A DNA stretch of 64,000 nt from contig JAGTJM010000012.1 in the NCBI GenBank assembly GCA_020747015.1, forward strand, positions 124,001 to 188,000, given 5' to 3'. The position numbers were made by a program, and so were the translations under genes. Every line of letters starts with the position of its first letter. Position 1 is the first letter of the stretch. This document shows positions 23,613 to 34,182 of this stretch, in pieces. The notes beneath the pieces were generated by a model. It did not search any database. It was not told where the DNA came from and was given only the letters and a program-made list of their open reading frames with translations. This DNA comes from Pyrenochaeta sp. MPI-SDFR-AT-0127 (lineage: Eukaryota > Ascomycota > Dothideomycetes > Pleosporales > Cucurbitariaceae).

Positions 23613-24595
23613 ATGGCTTCACGAATAAAAGACACGACGCTTGCGAGCGACTTCACACAAAAGAAACACAGCCAGCCTGCTACGGCTTTCGACCCACAAC
23701 TCAACAAGCTATCCCAGCCGCTCAATGTGCTCGTCATAGGCGCTTCCAGGGGAATTGGAGAGGGTATAGCTTATGCCTATGCTCAAGCCGGTGCAGCGTC
23801 TCTCGTACTCGCAGCACGATCTTCGTCTAGCAAGGAACTCTCCACCGTCGAGCAACGAGCCAAAGCACTCAATCCCAATGTCCTAATTAAGTCTTTAGCA
23901 GTGGATATAACTTCCTCTGAAAGCGTCGCAGCACTTGCTCAGAGCGTGAAGGAAGAGGTGGGCAGATTGGACATTGTGGTTCTCAACTCTGGGTATTCCG
24001 GGCCCGTGGTTCTCAAAGTCGATGAAGGGGACCCCCAAGACTTCCAGGACGTTTTTAACGTCAACGTACAGGGGACGTACCTCGTGGCGCATCACTTCAT
24101 TCCACTGTTGAAGGCGAGCAATGGCGCAAAGACGTTCATCGCCGTTGGCTCCTTTGCTGCCTGCATTACCAGCGGACACATTGCAAACACGGCATACTGC
24201 GTGTCTAAATTTGCACAGGCTCGCCTGGTAGAGTTTCTATCGGAGCAGTACGGCGCTGATGGCGTGCTCGCGGTCGCTGTGCACCCGGGCGCTGTCAATA
24301 CGGAGATGGCGGACACAACTACGCCCGAGAGCTTTCGACCTTGTAAGTCACCCTTTGGCAATTGATGTGAAGAACGCATTTTCTAATCTTGGTAGATCTC
24401 ACTGACAACGTTGGCCTGTGCGGGGCGTTTTGCGTATGGCTGAGTCGTGAGAAGCATATGTGGCTGAATGGGAGACTCGTGAGTGCGACATGGGACGTTG
24501 ACGAACTGGTTGCGAAAAAGGAAAGAATTGAAGAGCAAGATTTGTTGAAGTTCGGGTACAGGGTGACTAATGCGCATGGTGCTGGACTTCGCTAG
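23613..24595 (+). CDS. Short-chain dehydrogenase/reductase (SDR)
   Basis: Exons 23613-24342 and 24396-24595 give 309 residues; the 53-nt intron joins FRP to YLTDNVGLCG. This is a classical SDR: cofactor motif GASRGIG at 43-49, NSGYSG in place of NNAG at 125-130, and the catalytic Ser180, Tyr195 and Lys199 (YCVSK). Such enzymes reduce or oxidise carbonyl or alcohol groups with NAD(P)H. The first 35 residues are a polar extension before the Rossmann fold. ATG 23613 is the first in-frame ATG; upstream frame starts are not ATG. It is divergently arranged with the flavin oxidase. The substrate is unknown. Confidence 0.9.
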
Positions 24596-25058
24596 AGATG
24601 TGCCAGCAGTCGAAATATGCTATTCAGTTTCGGTCCATCAAGAATGAAGAAGCCTATATTAACTTCGATTCCCGATTAGTGCATCTTTCGTAGGGCCATA
24701 GGATGGTGACTACTCATAAGTTTGATTGTTAAGCTACAGATCCATCTCCTACGAGGCCGCATTTGCTTCTGAAGACGTAGTGAGACATCAGCCAAACCAA
24801 TGTCTGAGGCAGCTCCAAAGCACACGGTCGAACAACTGTCACGGCAGGGTTGTGCACCTAAAAAGCTTTTTTGCAGCATGTTAATGATGAGTCTCGTAAT
24901 TCGCTACCCTAGTTTTCTATTCCATGGAAGTCGAAAGTCAAGTAATACCTGAAAATTTGATATCTTGAACGCCCCCTAGAAGCACAACTGCGCTGTCCGT
25001 AACCAAACCCACATGTTCATCCGTTTCCGTAAATTACCCCCCCTTCTTGTCTAGACTT
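24596..25058. other. Intergenic, convergent 3' ends
   Basis: 3' flanks of the SDR and RVS161. No supported feature. Confidence 0.55.
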
Positions 25059-25981
25059 CTAGACAGTTCCTGCGATACTCAAATCCCGGATTTCTTGCAG
25101 CACCTCCTCGACTCTCGCGTCTAATTCACCCTGTGCATATTGATCTCGCGTGTTGGCGTCCAGATACTGCTGCACCTGCGCCATTCTCGAGTACGCTTCT
25201 GCACAGAATCTCAGCTGGATCTTGACCAAGGCTTCAAAACTGGGATCCAGGTAGGGTACTCTCAGGTCGATCAATTGAGGGAGTTCGCTTGTAAGGGTCT
25301 CGTTCAGCTGATCGTAAGCAGCCTTGGCAAGCTGTTCATCCTTTTCGGCTCTTGGGAGCTTGGTAACATCCTTGTCAGGCTTGTCGGTAAGCTTCTTGAC
25401 TTGTGCGCGCATGCGATCATAGTCCATTTGCTTGTGCTCGCGCTTTGTGATACACGCGTTGATGTCTGGGAAGTAACTGCAGAATCGCTGTATGGGGTCC
25501 AAGACGGTTGTCCGGTATGGTCCATCCAAGGCCTTTATTGTCTCAGCATCCAGATCGGTGACGGCTTGTTTGTACGATCGCGAGACACCGTCTTTTGTGC
25601 CGGCGTCGCCATAGAAGGCATCGATGGTCTCGGCAATGCGCATTTGGGAGGCGGTCATGGCACGGAGCGAGTCGAGGTAGCCCTTGGCTTCTTTCTGCAG
25701 TTTATTGGCGGCTGTCTCCATCGTACGGTAGCGACTAGCCTGGAATTAGCAACGCTGATCTAGAATCATGGCGGTTGACCACGGCGGTTGTGGATGGCGG
25801 GGTGAAGGGAGTGCATACCGCTGCTCGGTCTCAAAGTCACGATCATTTGTGCGCTCTACTTGTCCTGTCTTCATGAGAACCTGCGTTGTGGCGCGGTTGA
25901 CGCCTTTCTTGAAGCCTGTGGTTGTGAGCCTCCGTCTTTTCCGGATCGAACGTTGGGCAGCGTCTTACCGGTCCACGACAT
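25059..25981 (-). CDS. RVS161: BAR-domain amphiphysin-like protein Rvs161/Hob3
   Basis: Exons 25981-25969 (13 nt), 25915-25819 and 25734-25059 encode 261 residues; yeast Rvs161 has 265. It binds and bends membranes during endocytosis and cortical actin organisation, as a heterodimer with Rvs167. The tiny first exon encodes only MSWT plus one base. The joins give MSWTGFKKGVNRATTQ and ETEQRRYRTMETAANKLQ, matching the family almost exactly. The BAR core includes LQKEAKGYLDSLRAMTASQ, ALDGPYRTTVLDPI, LPRAEKDEQLAKAAYDQLN and FEALVKIQLRFCAEAYSRM. Introns are 53 and 84 nt. No SH3 domain is present, as expected for Rvs161 rather than Rvs167. The start is 263 bp from the divergent mitochondrial TrpRS start. 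Confidence 0.95.
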
Positions 25982-26244
25982 GGCTGCGGGTTGTTCTCTT
26001 CACTGGCTGGTGTCTGGAGGTGTGCGGGATCGTTCGCTGGAATGTCGTTGGTGTAGAAGTTGGCCGGTGGTGGAGGACGTGGAGAAGCGCGAGTGTTAAT
26101 GGAGTGGGTGTTCCTGGATGGTTGCAGTTGAGTGGTGTTGGCGGGCGGCAGTGCCACAATGACGAAGCATGAGAACCCCGGACGCGCTTTCTCGGTGGCT
26201 TAGCTGCAACCATTCCTCAAAACGTGATTCACTCTCGGACTTCA

Positions 26245-27465
26245 ATGGCTTCTCTCCGAACGCTGCACCGCGCAGCGCCGTCGCCGTTTCGCGTTTGCTC
26301 CAATTGCTTGCGGAAGTACTCGGTTGCATTGCCTCCCAAAGAGAAGCCTGGAAAGAAGCAGGTCATCTTCTCCGGCATCCAACCCACTGGTGTACCACAT
26401 TTAGGGAATTATCTTGGTGCCCTGCGGCAATGGGTTAAGCTGCAGACAGACGCGTCTCCGGACACTACTCTCCTCTTCTCCATAGTCGACTTGCACGCAA
26501 TTACAATTAAGCAAGACCCAAGTGAATTGGCGCGATGGAGGAAAGAAATGCTGGCCAGTCTACTTGCCGTGGGCTTGGATCCGAAGAGGCCCATCATCTT
26601 TGCACAGAGCAGCGTGAAGCAACACGCTGAGCTGATGTGGATACTGAGTTGTGGTGCAAGTATGGGATATTTGGGGCGAATGACACAATGGAAAGTATGC
26701 GACCGCTAGCAAGAATGTGTGGTATATAAATGCTAACGGTCACAGAGCAAACTTTCTCTCCCTTCCAATGCCTCTCCCCTCGATCCTGCAAACAACAAAG
26801 ATGCCCTCAAACTCGGCCTCTTTTCGTACCCCGTCCTGCAAGCCGCCGACATCCTGCTCTACAATACGACCCACGTTCCCGTCGGCGAAGACCAAGCGCA
26901 ACATCTAGAATTCACACGTGAACTTGCCCTTGGCTTCAACCATGCATACTCCTCAGGGGCCGGCACAGAGCCATTACTGACGGTCCCGCAAACACTGCTG
27001 AGTCCCGCCAAACGAGTCATGAGCCTAAGTGACCCAACCAAGAAGATGAGCAAGAGCGATCCCAAGCCCAAGAGTCGAATTCTGATCACCGACTCGCGAG
27101 AGGAAATCCATGCCAAAGTGAAGATTGCGCTCACAGACTCAATCGAAGGGGTGACTTACAACCGGGAGACGCGCCCTGGCGTGTCGAATCTTGTAGATTT
27201 GCTGTACCACTTTGACGACTCGGTCGCCACATCACCAGCAGAGTTGGCAAACGACTTGAAAGACTTGTCCATGCGTGCGCTCAAGGAGAGGGTTGCAGAT
27301 ACGATTGACGAGAGTATCAGCGACATCAGAGCGAGATATGAAGAGCTGATGCGTGGTGATCAGAAAGAGCTTATCCAACATGCAGAACATGGCGCGCAGA
27401 GAGCTGAGGCGATTGCCGAACAGACTATGGAGAGGGTACGTGATGCTATGGGTATGACATGGTAG
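26245..27465 (+). CDS. MSW1: Mitochondrial tryptophanyl-tRNA synthetase
   Basis: Exons 26245-26694 and 26746-27465 encode 389 residues. The enzyme charges mitochondrial tRNA-Trp. It is a class I synthetase with the HIGH-type motif HLGN at 52-55 (SGIQPTGVPHLGNYLGA) and KMSKS at 250-254 (DPTKKMSKSDP). The first 35 residues are rich in Arg, Ser and Ala and lack acidic residues, which fits a mitochondrial presequence. The bacterial-like length and the SSVKQHAELMWILSC and YPVLQAADILLY blocks separate it from the larger cytosolic enzyme. The 51-nt intron joins MTQWK to SKLSLPSNASPLDP. ATG 26245 was preferred over an upstream GTG. It shares a short divergent promoter with RVS161. Confidence 0.95.
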
Positions 27466-27813
27466 TCAGACATGATCAAGGGTGTTTGTAAATCACAAAT
27501 GTACAATAACCAGAGTATACATTGTAGAGAAGTATATATTCCCTCACTCTATTCAATACTACTTCTAGTCATAAAGTGCATAATAGACAGTCAAATGTAC
27601 CACCCTCCTTCTCAAACCCAAGATTCCATTGACTCCCCCCCCTCTCTTGTCAGACTCATCACACACATATATCCCACTCAACAGCCTCCACCCCTTTCCC
27701 CTTTCCCCTGCAAAACTCAACCACAAATATCAAAAGGCCCCAGGTCTCCATACCTCCAAACCCGATCCATAACCTACACCGATTCCCCTTCCCCATCCAC
27801 AACCTAACATAAC
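27466..27813. other. Intergenic, pyrimidine-rich leader
   Basis: A 348-bp spacer. The last 200 bp upstream of the next ATG are strikingly C/T-rich on the plus strand, a common feature of fungal core promoters. No gene. Confidence 0.5.
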
Positions 27814-28080
27814 ATGTCAGAACCCTCGTACATCCAAGGCCGCCCCGTCGCGCTCGATGAAACCTACACGTGCCCCAAGTGCACCGGGAGCGTAGGGCCA
27901 AACGACGAGCAGTGCGGTGCGTGTGAGTGGGAGAGAAAGAATGTATGGCGATGCGTGGTGCAAGGGTGTACGCAGTTTAACAAGACGAGGGATTGGGAGT
28001 GTAGGAGGCAAGGGTGTCAAGGGGTGTATCTGACGTCTACATGGGTGGATGATGGGATTAAGGAGTTCTTGCAGGGATGA
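27814..28080 (+). CDS. Small cysteine-rich (zinc-ribbon-like) protein, 88 residues
   Basis: An intronless small protein with eight cysteines in four pairs: CPKC and CGAC in the first half, CVVQGC and CRRQGC in the second. The spacing suggests two zinc knuckles or ribbons, with Trp residues after the second and before the third pair (CEWERKNVWRC). No signal peptide is present, so it is not an obvious secreted effector. A pyrimidine-rich leader and a TCAGA context precede the start. I do not recognise the family. Another small Cys-containing protein at 40027-40377 has a similar 'W-R-C ... C ... C-x2-C' layout, but homology is uncertain. A role in protein or RNA binding is only a guess. Confidence 0.65.
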   Translation: MSEPSYIQGRPVALDETYTCPKCTGSVGPNDEQCGACEWERKNVWRCVVQGCTQFNKTRDWECRRQGCQGVYLTSTWVDDGIKEFLQG

Positions 28081-28602
28081 TGATGATGTGAGATGAATGT
28101 TTGGAAATGGTTCTGATTAAATTTTTCGAGTACCAGAAATTGAAAAAAAAAGTTGCACAAGTTTGAACATTGTTAATGGATAAATATTGCTCCAAAGCAC
28201 TACGGGGCATACGTCTTTGCAAAAGACAAGGATTGCATTTGTTGAATGGGCGTCACGAGATTCTCAAAGTAGAATATTTCGACGATGCAGGAAGTGGGCA
28301 ATACATGTTGTGCGCACCAGAAAAGTCCAATTAAAAAGACAAAATGCAAAACTCCGACCCAATGCAAACAATGACGCCGTCGTAGCCGAGACCATGGCCT
28401 GGAAGCCCAAAGGCTCAGCACCAATGAGCATAAGCCGGTACCAAACGCCTCGCTGATGATGAAGACACGAAAGAGAAGGGAGGGGACAGGCAGTAGATGG
28501 GAAGGGGAGATAGGTATAGAGCTGGGAATCTCCTCCGTGTGAATGAGGACTTGAAGATGGAGTCGAGATCAGAGTCGAGATGGGGCGTGGAGATGGTGAC
28601 GC
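28081..28602. other. Intergenic, convergent 3' ends
   Basis: 3' flanks of the small zinc protein and CDC34, with an A-run near 28145. No gene. Confidence 0.55.
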
Positions 28603-29506
28603 TCACTTGGCGGCAGTGGTATTGTTGTTGTTGTCGTCCTCGTCCTCGTCCTCTGCGTCTTCGTCGGCACCCTCAAAGTCTGAATCCATGTCCTCGTCGT
28701 CGAAATCGCTCTCGCTGCCCCCAAAGCTCTCCACATCGCTGTCTTCCCAGGACATGTCAAAGTCGCCCTCGTCGTCCTTCTTCTTCCACGCCGTCTCATG
28801 TGTTGGCATGACGAAGCCAGCCGGAATGTCCTGCTTTGACAGCTCTAGATCCTTCTTGACCATCTCCATGTACTCGGAGCGCTTGTTGCGCAGCATGACG
28901 CCTGCATCGACGTTTGCCGGTGAGGAGACCTCGGCGTCGTCGAGCAGGGAGAGAATGGAGATCAGCACCGTCTCGACGCGCTGTACAGGCGACCAGCGCT
29001 CGGCAGCAGTCTCGCCAGACATCTCGTCATCGCCGGGCGGGTGCAGGATGGAGATGCACAGGCGGCCATCGGGGTAGATGTTGGGGTGGTAGAGTGGTCT
29101 GAGCAGCTTGAAGTCTGATGGCTGTTAGGTGAAGCTCCGTCAAACCCCCGCGCGCCCTTTCCACATGGGGAGGCCCATTCTTGGACCCCGGTATTGGTGT
29201 GACGTACCTGGTGGACTATGAGGATAGTTGCGGGGAAACGTCATCTTGGCTTTGAAGTAGCCGCCATAGTACATGGACTCCTCGTTCAGGACGATGAGGG
29301 CGACGCTCCATTCAAAGATGTTTTCGTTGATGAGCTGAAAGGGCGGTTAGCTGGGTGCTCGGCTGCGCGGTTCGGGCTGCATTGCCACTCCAAAAGAGTG
29401 ACTCCTTGGGCGACCATGTGCAGCAACATACCTCGATGTTCGTCCACTTCTCCTTGCTCAGCTGCCGAAACTCGTTCATGAGCACCCGTTGCGCTGCTTC
29501 CGCCAT
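28603..29506 (-). CDS. CDC34: Ubiquitin-conjugating enzyme E2 Cdc34/Ubc3 (UBE2R type)
   Basis: Exons 29506-29432, 29334-29208 and 29114-28603 encode 237 residues. Cdc34 is the E2 that builds K48-linked ubiquitin chains with SCF ligases. The UBC fold contains MTFPRNYPHSPPDFKLL across the second junction and HPNIYPDGRLCIS with the catalytic Cys near residue 87. The family-specific acidic insertion follows it (HPPGDDEMSGETAAERW). After the fold comes a tail of Asp, Glu and Ser, then a Asn/Asp run ending TTAAK, comparable to the acidic Cdc34 tail that docks cullin. Introns are 97 and 93 nt. An (AG)9 repeat lies about 120 bp upstream of the start. RBX1, its RING partner, is about 4.7 kb away. Confidence 0.96.
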
Positions 29507-30457
29507 ATTGCCACGTTGTTCGGGGAATGCTGGCCCAAGCCTTTTGGTAGTGGGTCAGAGAGCTGGAGGGCAGTTCGCTGGTGGGGTTGGCGTTGGACTG
29601 TAAGAGAGAATGTGTAGACTTCAGAGAGAGAGAGAGAGAGAAACAGCGTGCACGTTGTATATTGCAAGTGAGAAGAAAAGGGTGAGTGAGAGTAGTGGTG
29701 TTTTAAGGGTGCGCAGGGCAGAGTGCATGACCGAATGCTCTCGCCGATTCACCTTGGGCTGGCTAGCTCGCCTTTCCGAACCAAAGGGCCCCTAAGGCAG
29801 CGCCCCCCCTGGTCCGTTCCGAGTCGGCCCTACTGTTGCAGGCTTCACCCTTTGCCTTTTGCTCCTGCAGCAGCGCCCTTGTGTGGTGCGGCGACCCCGT
29901 TTCCTGTGGCTCGGGAATGTTGCTGTTTGCACGGAACCGGCGATTCGGCTGCTCTACTGTCAAAGGGCTCAGCGCTGCACGCCTTGTTCGCGGCCGCTTC
30001 CTTCCGAATTCGGAACAAATCGAAAAGCGCCCAAATCACGGGTTTGGCGGCCCTTCGCGTGATGGCAAAAAGTGTCGACGTGAGCGCTTAGCCATCATCA
30101 CGGATTATTATCACTATCGTCGCCACGGTGCCCAGGCAAAAATCTCATCATCTGAGACGGCTCGCATGATAGCTGGCCGCCTGGGCCTAGACACGACCTG
30201 CATCTTCCCAACGGCTTGATGCTTGCCTGCGTCTCATCAATTGCCTTGGACTCAATCTGGAAAAATACACCATGTATACTGAAAAAGCATCGTCATAAAC
30301 ACATATGGAACTATTCTAAACCTCTACCATACCGTCATCACCAGTCCAACCCCTCTAGTGCAAAAGCAAAGCTTTAAACAATTAACAGCAAAACCACCAT
30401 ATACGAAACCACAACAAGAACTAAATAAAGACCTAGATCATGACAGGTAAGAACTGC
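29507..30457. other. CDC34 promoter and flank, no gene seen
   Basis: This region holds an (AG)n repeat (separate entry) close to the CDC34 start and a GC-rich stretch at 29.8-30.1 kb. Open frames in the GC-rich part have no domain signature. Confidence 0.5.
29623..29640. repeat. (AG)9 dinucleotide microsatellite in CDC34 upstream region
   Basis: Nine consecutive AG units on the plus strand, that is CT on the transcribed side of CDC34, about 120 bp upstream of its ATG. CT/GA tracts are common in fungal promoters and 5' UTRs. The tract is probably length-polymorphic between isolates. Confidence 0.8.
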
Positions 30458-32428
30458 TTAGATATACCGCATCTTCTTGGCTACACCGAGGCAAATCGCA
30501 ACAAACGTAAAGATTGCGCCCAAGATGCCAAAGAACCAACCAAGGCTTCCATCCTGACCAGGAACACGCACATTCATGCCGAACAGACCACAGATCAAGT
30601 TGAGAGGAACGAGAATCGTAGCAATGACGGTGACCTTCTGGAGCGTGTCGTTGCTGGCGTTGCCTTGCATGACCTGGTCGACGGAAATCTGAGCGAGGTA
30701 GTTGGAGTGCGCCCGACTCAGCATCTTCTCGAAGTGGGCCAGATTGGACATCATGGTAACGACGTGATCCTGGATATCGCTAAGATATAGGCCCACGTCG
30801 CCTCGAGGAGCAACGCTGTAGGACTCGTTGCAGCGTTTGGCAAAGCCCTTGATGACGTCCGCTTTGCCGCCCAGCAGACGCAGAAGCTGCATGACCCGCT
30901 TGCGGCAATCGCCGATAGACCGCAAGATCGCGCGAGAGTCTTCGATCCGTGCGGTGAAGACCTGATCCTCAATCGCGTCGGCCTCGTCCTCGATGCCGCG
31001 GATGACAGGCGCGAAGCTGTCCACAATGTCGTCAATGAGGGCGTAGCAGATCCAGTCGGCATTAAGGTTGATGTAGTCGCGGAGTCGGCTGATGCGCTTG
31101 CGAACATTGAGCGTGTGAGGGCTCTCGCAGAAGGTAAAGGTCAATAGACCCTCCTTGAACACTACTGCATAGAACTCGACGGGCTCCAGATAGTCCTCGG
31201 AATCCTTGTCGTGCTGGAAGAAGGAGCGGAACGAGACAAAGTAGTACTGATGGAACAGCTCCACCTTTTCGCGCGGCTCCTGGATGCAAATATCCTCACG
31301 GGTAAGAGGATGGACACCAAAAGCCTTGGAAATAGCAAACACCTCTTCTTCGGTAGGATTGACCATATCCAACCACCAGACGCCGCCGTCTGGTGGTGTC
31401 TCGAAGAGGTCGCGAAAGCGTTCGCCAGGCATCAAGAGGCCACCAAGCTCGGCAGCATGAATCGTGTCGTCCAGTTCGGATGAGAAGAAAGTCCATCGGT
31501 TCAAATTGACTTCTGTTGCGTTCTTGTCCGTGAACATGTGAGCAAGGCCTTCTTCAGCTAGCTTCTCCTCAATAGCCGGGTCGACATTCTTCAGGGTTGC
31601 CACATCAGAGTCGATCTTTGCTGCCGCCGAGTGGCTTGTCTTGGGTCGGAGATCTGAAAAGATCTTTGGCTTGGCGGATAGATGAGAAGCTGCGCTTGCT
31701 TTATGACGCAGAGGCTGGCCGATTGGCGTCTTTGCTTGGGCCTCTGCAACAAACTCTTCCAGCTCTTCATAGTCGAATCTTGTCGTCTTGCCCGGGTCCT
31801 CGGATACAGGGAAGCAGACGTCTTCTTCAGCAGAGCTGTGTGCAGACGCAATGTCGATATTGTGCAGCTCTTCCGGTCGCTCATCACTGATGGTCGGGCG
31901 GCGTGCGGTAGCCCGAGAGTGCGTCCTATGCAGACTGAGGTCAAGCTCAGAACCGGCGTGGCTTTGTAGCGTATTGGCTCGGTCGCGCCGACGAGGGCCG
32001 GCAAACGCATCGACGGAATTGGGAGGGGACACTGATCGCGAAGAAGTGGACGATGCCCTGCTCCTCGACAATCGCTCAACTGTTGGGTCGCGGGGACGCC
32101 TGAAGGTGTCTCGGCGTGTATGTGGGCTTTGAGCTAGCGAGGGACGTCGGGCGTATGCTTCCGGGGAGAGGTGCTGATCATCGTCGACGACAGCGCTCTC
32201 GAAGTCGCGTCGAGTAATGGCATCTGCCTCAAGGGCTTCATTGACTTGCAGAAGCAGATGCGGCCGGTCTTGATTGTGGGTGCTCGCAAACGTCGGTCGG
32301 CGTGAGCGAACAGGGGAGCCGGGGTCCGCTCGGGGAAGCGATGCAGGTTGGCGGCGGTGGTCGTCGAGTTCAGACACGGGGGTGCTGAACCTCGTCTGGG
32401 ACTTCTCAGATCTCGGAGTGTCTGACAT
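30458..32428 (-). CDS. CorA-type magnesium transporter (Mnr2/Alr1 family)
   Basis: An intronless 656-residue protein. CorA/Alr proteins are pentameric Mg2+ channels; Alr1 acts at the plasma membrane and Mnr2 at the vacuole. The first 280 residues are hydrophilic, rich in Arg, Ser and Pro, and presumably a regulatory cytosolic tail. The CorA funnel domain follows, with RDLFETPPDGGVWWLDMVNP and HPLTREDICIQEPREKVE. Two C-terminal transmembrane helices close the protein. The first ends in the signature GMN at 617-619 (ICGLFGMNVRVPG) and the second is about 627-648. Alr1 and Mnr2 cannot be told apart safely by eye. A Ser/Arg-rich N-terminus is common to both. Confidence 0.94.
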   Translation of the reverse strand: MSDTPRSEKSQTRFSTPVSELDDHRRQPASLPRADPGSPVRSRRPTFASTHNQDRPHLLLQVNEALEADAITRRDFESAVVDDDQHLSPEAYARRPSLAQSPHTRRDTFRRPRDPTVERLSRSRASSTSSRSVSPPNSVDAFAGPRRRDRANTLQSHAGSELDLSLHRTHSRATARRPTISDERPEELHNIDIASAHSSAEEDVCFPVSEDPGKTTRFDYEELEEFVAEAQAKTPIGQPLRHKASAASHLSAKPKIFSDLRPKTSHSAAAKIDSDVATLKNVDPAIEEKLAEEGLAHMFTDKNATEVNLNRWTFFSSELDDTIHAAELGGLLMPGERFRDLFETPPDGGVWWLDMVNPTEEEVFAISKAFGVHPLTREDICIQEPREKVELFHQYYFVSFRSFFQHDKDSEDYLEPVEFYAVVFKEGLLTFTFCESPHTLNVRKRISRLRDYINLNADWICYALIDDIVDSFAPVIRGIEDEADAIEDQVFTARIEDSRAILRSIGDCRKRVMQLLRLLGGKADVIKGFAKRCNESYSVAPRGDVGLYLSDIQDHVVTMMSNLAHFEKMLSRAHSNYLAQISVDQVMQGNASNDTLQKVTVIATILVPLNLICGLFGMNVRVPGQDGSLGWFFGILGAIFTFVAICLGVAKKMRYI

Positions 32429-33576
32429 GTTGGCAACTCAGGCGGCGATGAGTAGGACTCCGAATTTGGGTTTTGTTTCTTTGATTAAGCCAGCTTGACT
32501 TTTGTTTTTTGTTTTGTTTGGCGACGTCTTGCAGCGCAAGAGCCACGGGACCGGGTGAGTCGCTTGTGAGCGCCCACCTCTAAGGCGCGCTCAACTTGAC
32601 GATAGGCTTCGCGTAGGGTCCTCCCCTACACTCAGCCGTGGGAAAGAAGTGTCCGGTAGCCAGACTTCCACACCCCCTCGAGGACTAGGAAGGATTGTAA
32701 AAAAGGGATTTCAGTAGCGAGAGTATTCGGGTGTCGTCTTAAAGCCCAATTATGGGGGCTTCTTGTAGTCGCCTCCGTAGACCCACGCCTTTGGGCCGAG
32801 AAGGGGACGGATCGAGGAGAACTTGTGAAGGTAGAGGCCCGCCAACTTGATGGTTTGTATGTCAAAGGACGCCGTAGCGTCAGAGGGCGCTGTGGAGGGG
32901 TTTGGCGATCGGTACGGAATCTCCTGATCCGATCAGTCGCAGTCGTGGGTGTCGATTGTCCACGGCTTTGTTGGGTTGGGTTCCTTGGTGGAGTCAGCGA
33001 CTCGACTGGTAGATGTGCAGTCGCTGGTACCGGCGTCGACGGCGGGCTTGTGTGTGTAGGTTTGGAGAGTCGATAGGGATGTGCAAATTTGCAGAGTCCA
33101 GCGGACGGTGTGTTGTGAGTGGGTGAAGGCGGGAACTGGGGACGTTAAGTAGGAATCGGTGCGTCGGCACGAGTCAAGCTTTTCACCCACGGAGCCTCGC
33201 CTGGTCGTTCTCCCCACTGATTGGGCTGCGCGGCCTAGTGCAAAGACGTCTCTTCAGCACGCGCAGCTTGTGACGCATCCAGAAGCCAATTGCGATGGGG
33301 CTCTAGCTGAAACTGGTGAGAGACTCGGTCTTGTTTCCGCGGCCTAATACAATGGTAAGAGCAAAAGAGTGTTGCGCATGAGAACTGTGCCCTTGTCTGT
33401 TGGCTGGTGAGACTGGCGAGACCTGATAGCCCGCGCCGAAGAGGCTTGGCCGTTCGACTCTCTCGCACCCCCCCTGTACCTGTGCGGCTATTCCTCCCTG
33501 CATCAGCGTGTTCATGCCACATTGACATCAACCACTCAACACCACTGCAGCGTTTCCCTTTCCATAGTGAAAGAAG
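32429..33576. other. Divergent promoter region, no gene seen
   Basis: A 1.15-kb spacer between the CorA gene and SPC1. A short T-loop-like string (GTTCGACTC near 33.45 kb) does not fold into a tRNA. No gene is supported. Confidence 0.5.
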
Positions 33577-33986
33577 ATGGCCGACCAGTTACTCGAGCAA
33601 GTGCGCGATGCGGTAGAAGGCCAGATTGTTCGTAGCTCAAGAATCTTTGGTCGCTGTTGACGTTACTGACTCGCACAGGACTTTGAAGGCCAGCGTCTGG
33701 CCGAGCTGCTCACCACGGTGCTTCTTGGAGGAATTGGTGTACGCTGCTAGTCTCGCTGCACACATGCCGCAAAGCTCACCAGAGACAGATCATCGCCTTC
33801 CTCGTTGGCTTCATGACTCAAGACATCCGACTCTCGCTGTACATTGGCCTCGCCGGAACCGCCCTCACCTTTCTCGTGGTCGTGCCTCCGTGGCCTTTCT
33901 ACAACAAGAACCCAGAAGGCTGGCTGCCGGCGCACAACTCAACCTCAGGCATCACCATTGACGTGGACGGGCAGAAGGTGGGATAG
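33577..33986 (+). CDS. SPC1: Signal peptidase complex subunit 1 (Spc12)
   Basis: Three exons (33577-33627, 33679-33738, 33789-33986) give 102 residues. Spc1/SPC12 is a small non-catalytic subunit of the ER signal peptidase complex. The assembled sequence reads ADQLLEQVRDAVEGQIDFEGQRLAE, in two pieces joined at QI|DFEG. A hydrophobic hairpin with a short turn follows (TTVLLGGIGIIAFLVGF, then LYIGLAGTALTFLVVVPPW), then YNKNPEGWLP, typical of the family. Both termini face the cytosol in known homologues. Introns are 51 and 50 nt; the first has the less common donor GTTCGT. Exon 2 is only 60 nt, so automatic annotation may miss the gene. Confidence 0.92.
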
Positions 33987-34182
33987 ACAGTGCATGCGGA
34001 TGGGGGAGCAGCAGAACAATGGTCACACTTGGGAAATACGAGTGCAAAGGCCGAAATGCAATGTTTGGACGACGAGTGCCGTCTATGCCGCTATATCATG
34101 ATCTCATTGACCCTTGTGTGAAGCCCTCAGGCTGACGCCAGACGTCCGAATAAACCCAAGACCCATGTGCCTCTGCAGGCAT

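Noticed and set aside
28580..29077. Plus-strand 165-codon frame rich in Ser/Leu
   Set aside because: Antisense of the acidic CDC34 tail (GAC/GAG repeats read as Ser/Leu codons); no own domain.
33415..33470. tRNA-like string with GTTCGACTC and complementary ends GCGAGA / TCTCGC
   Set aside because: The span is too short (about 51 nt), the T-stem does not pair and no anticodon arm can be drawn.
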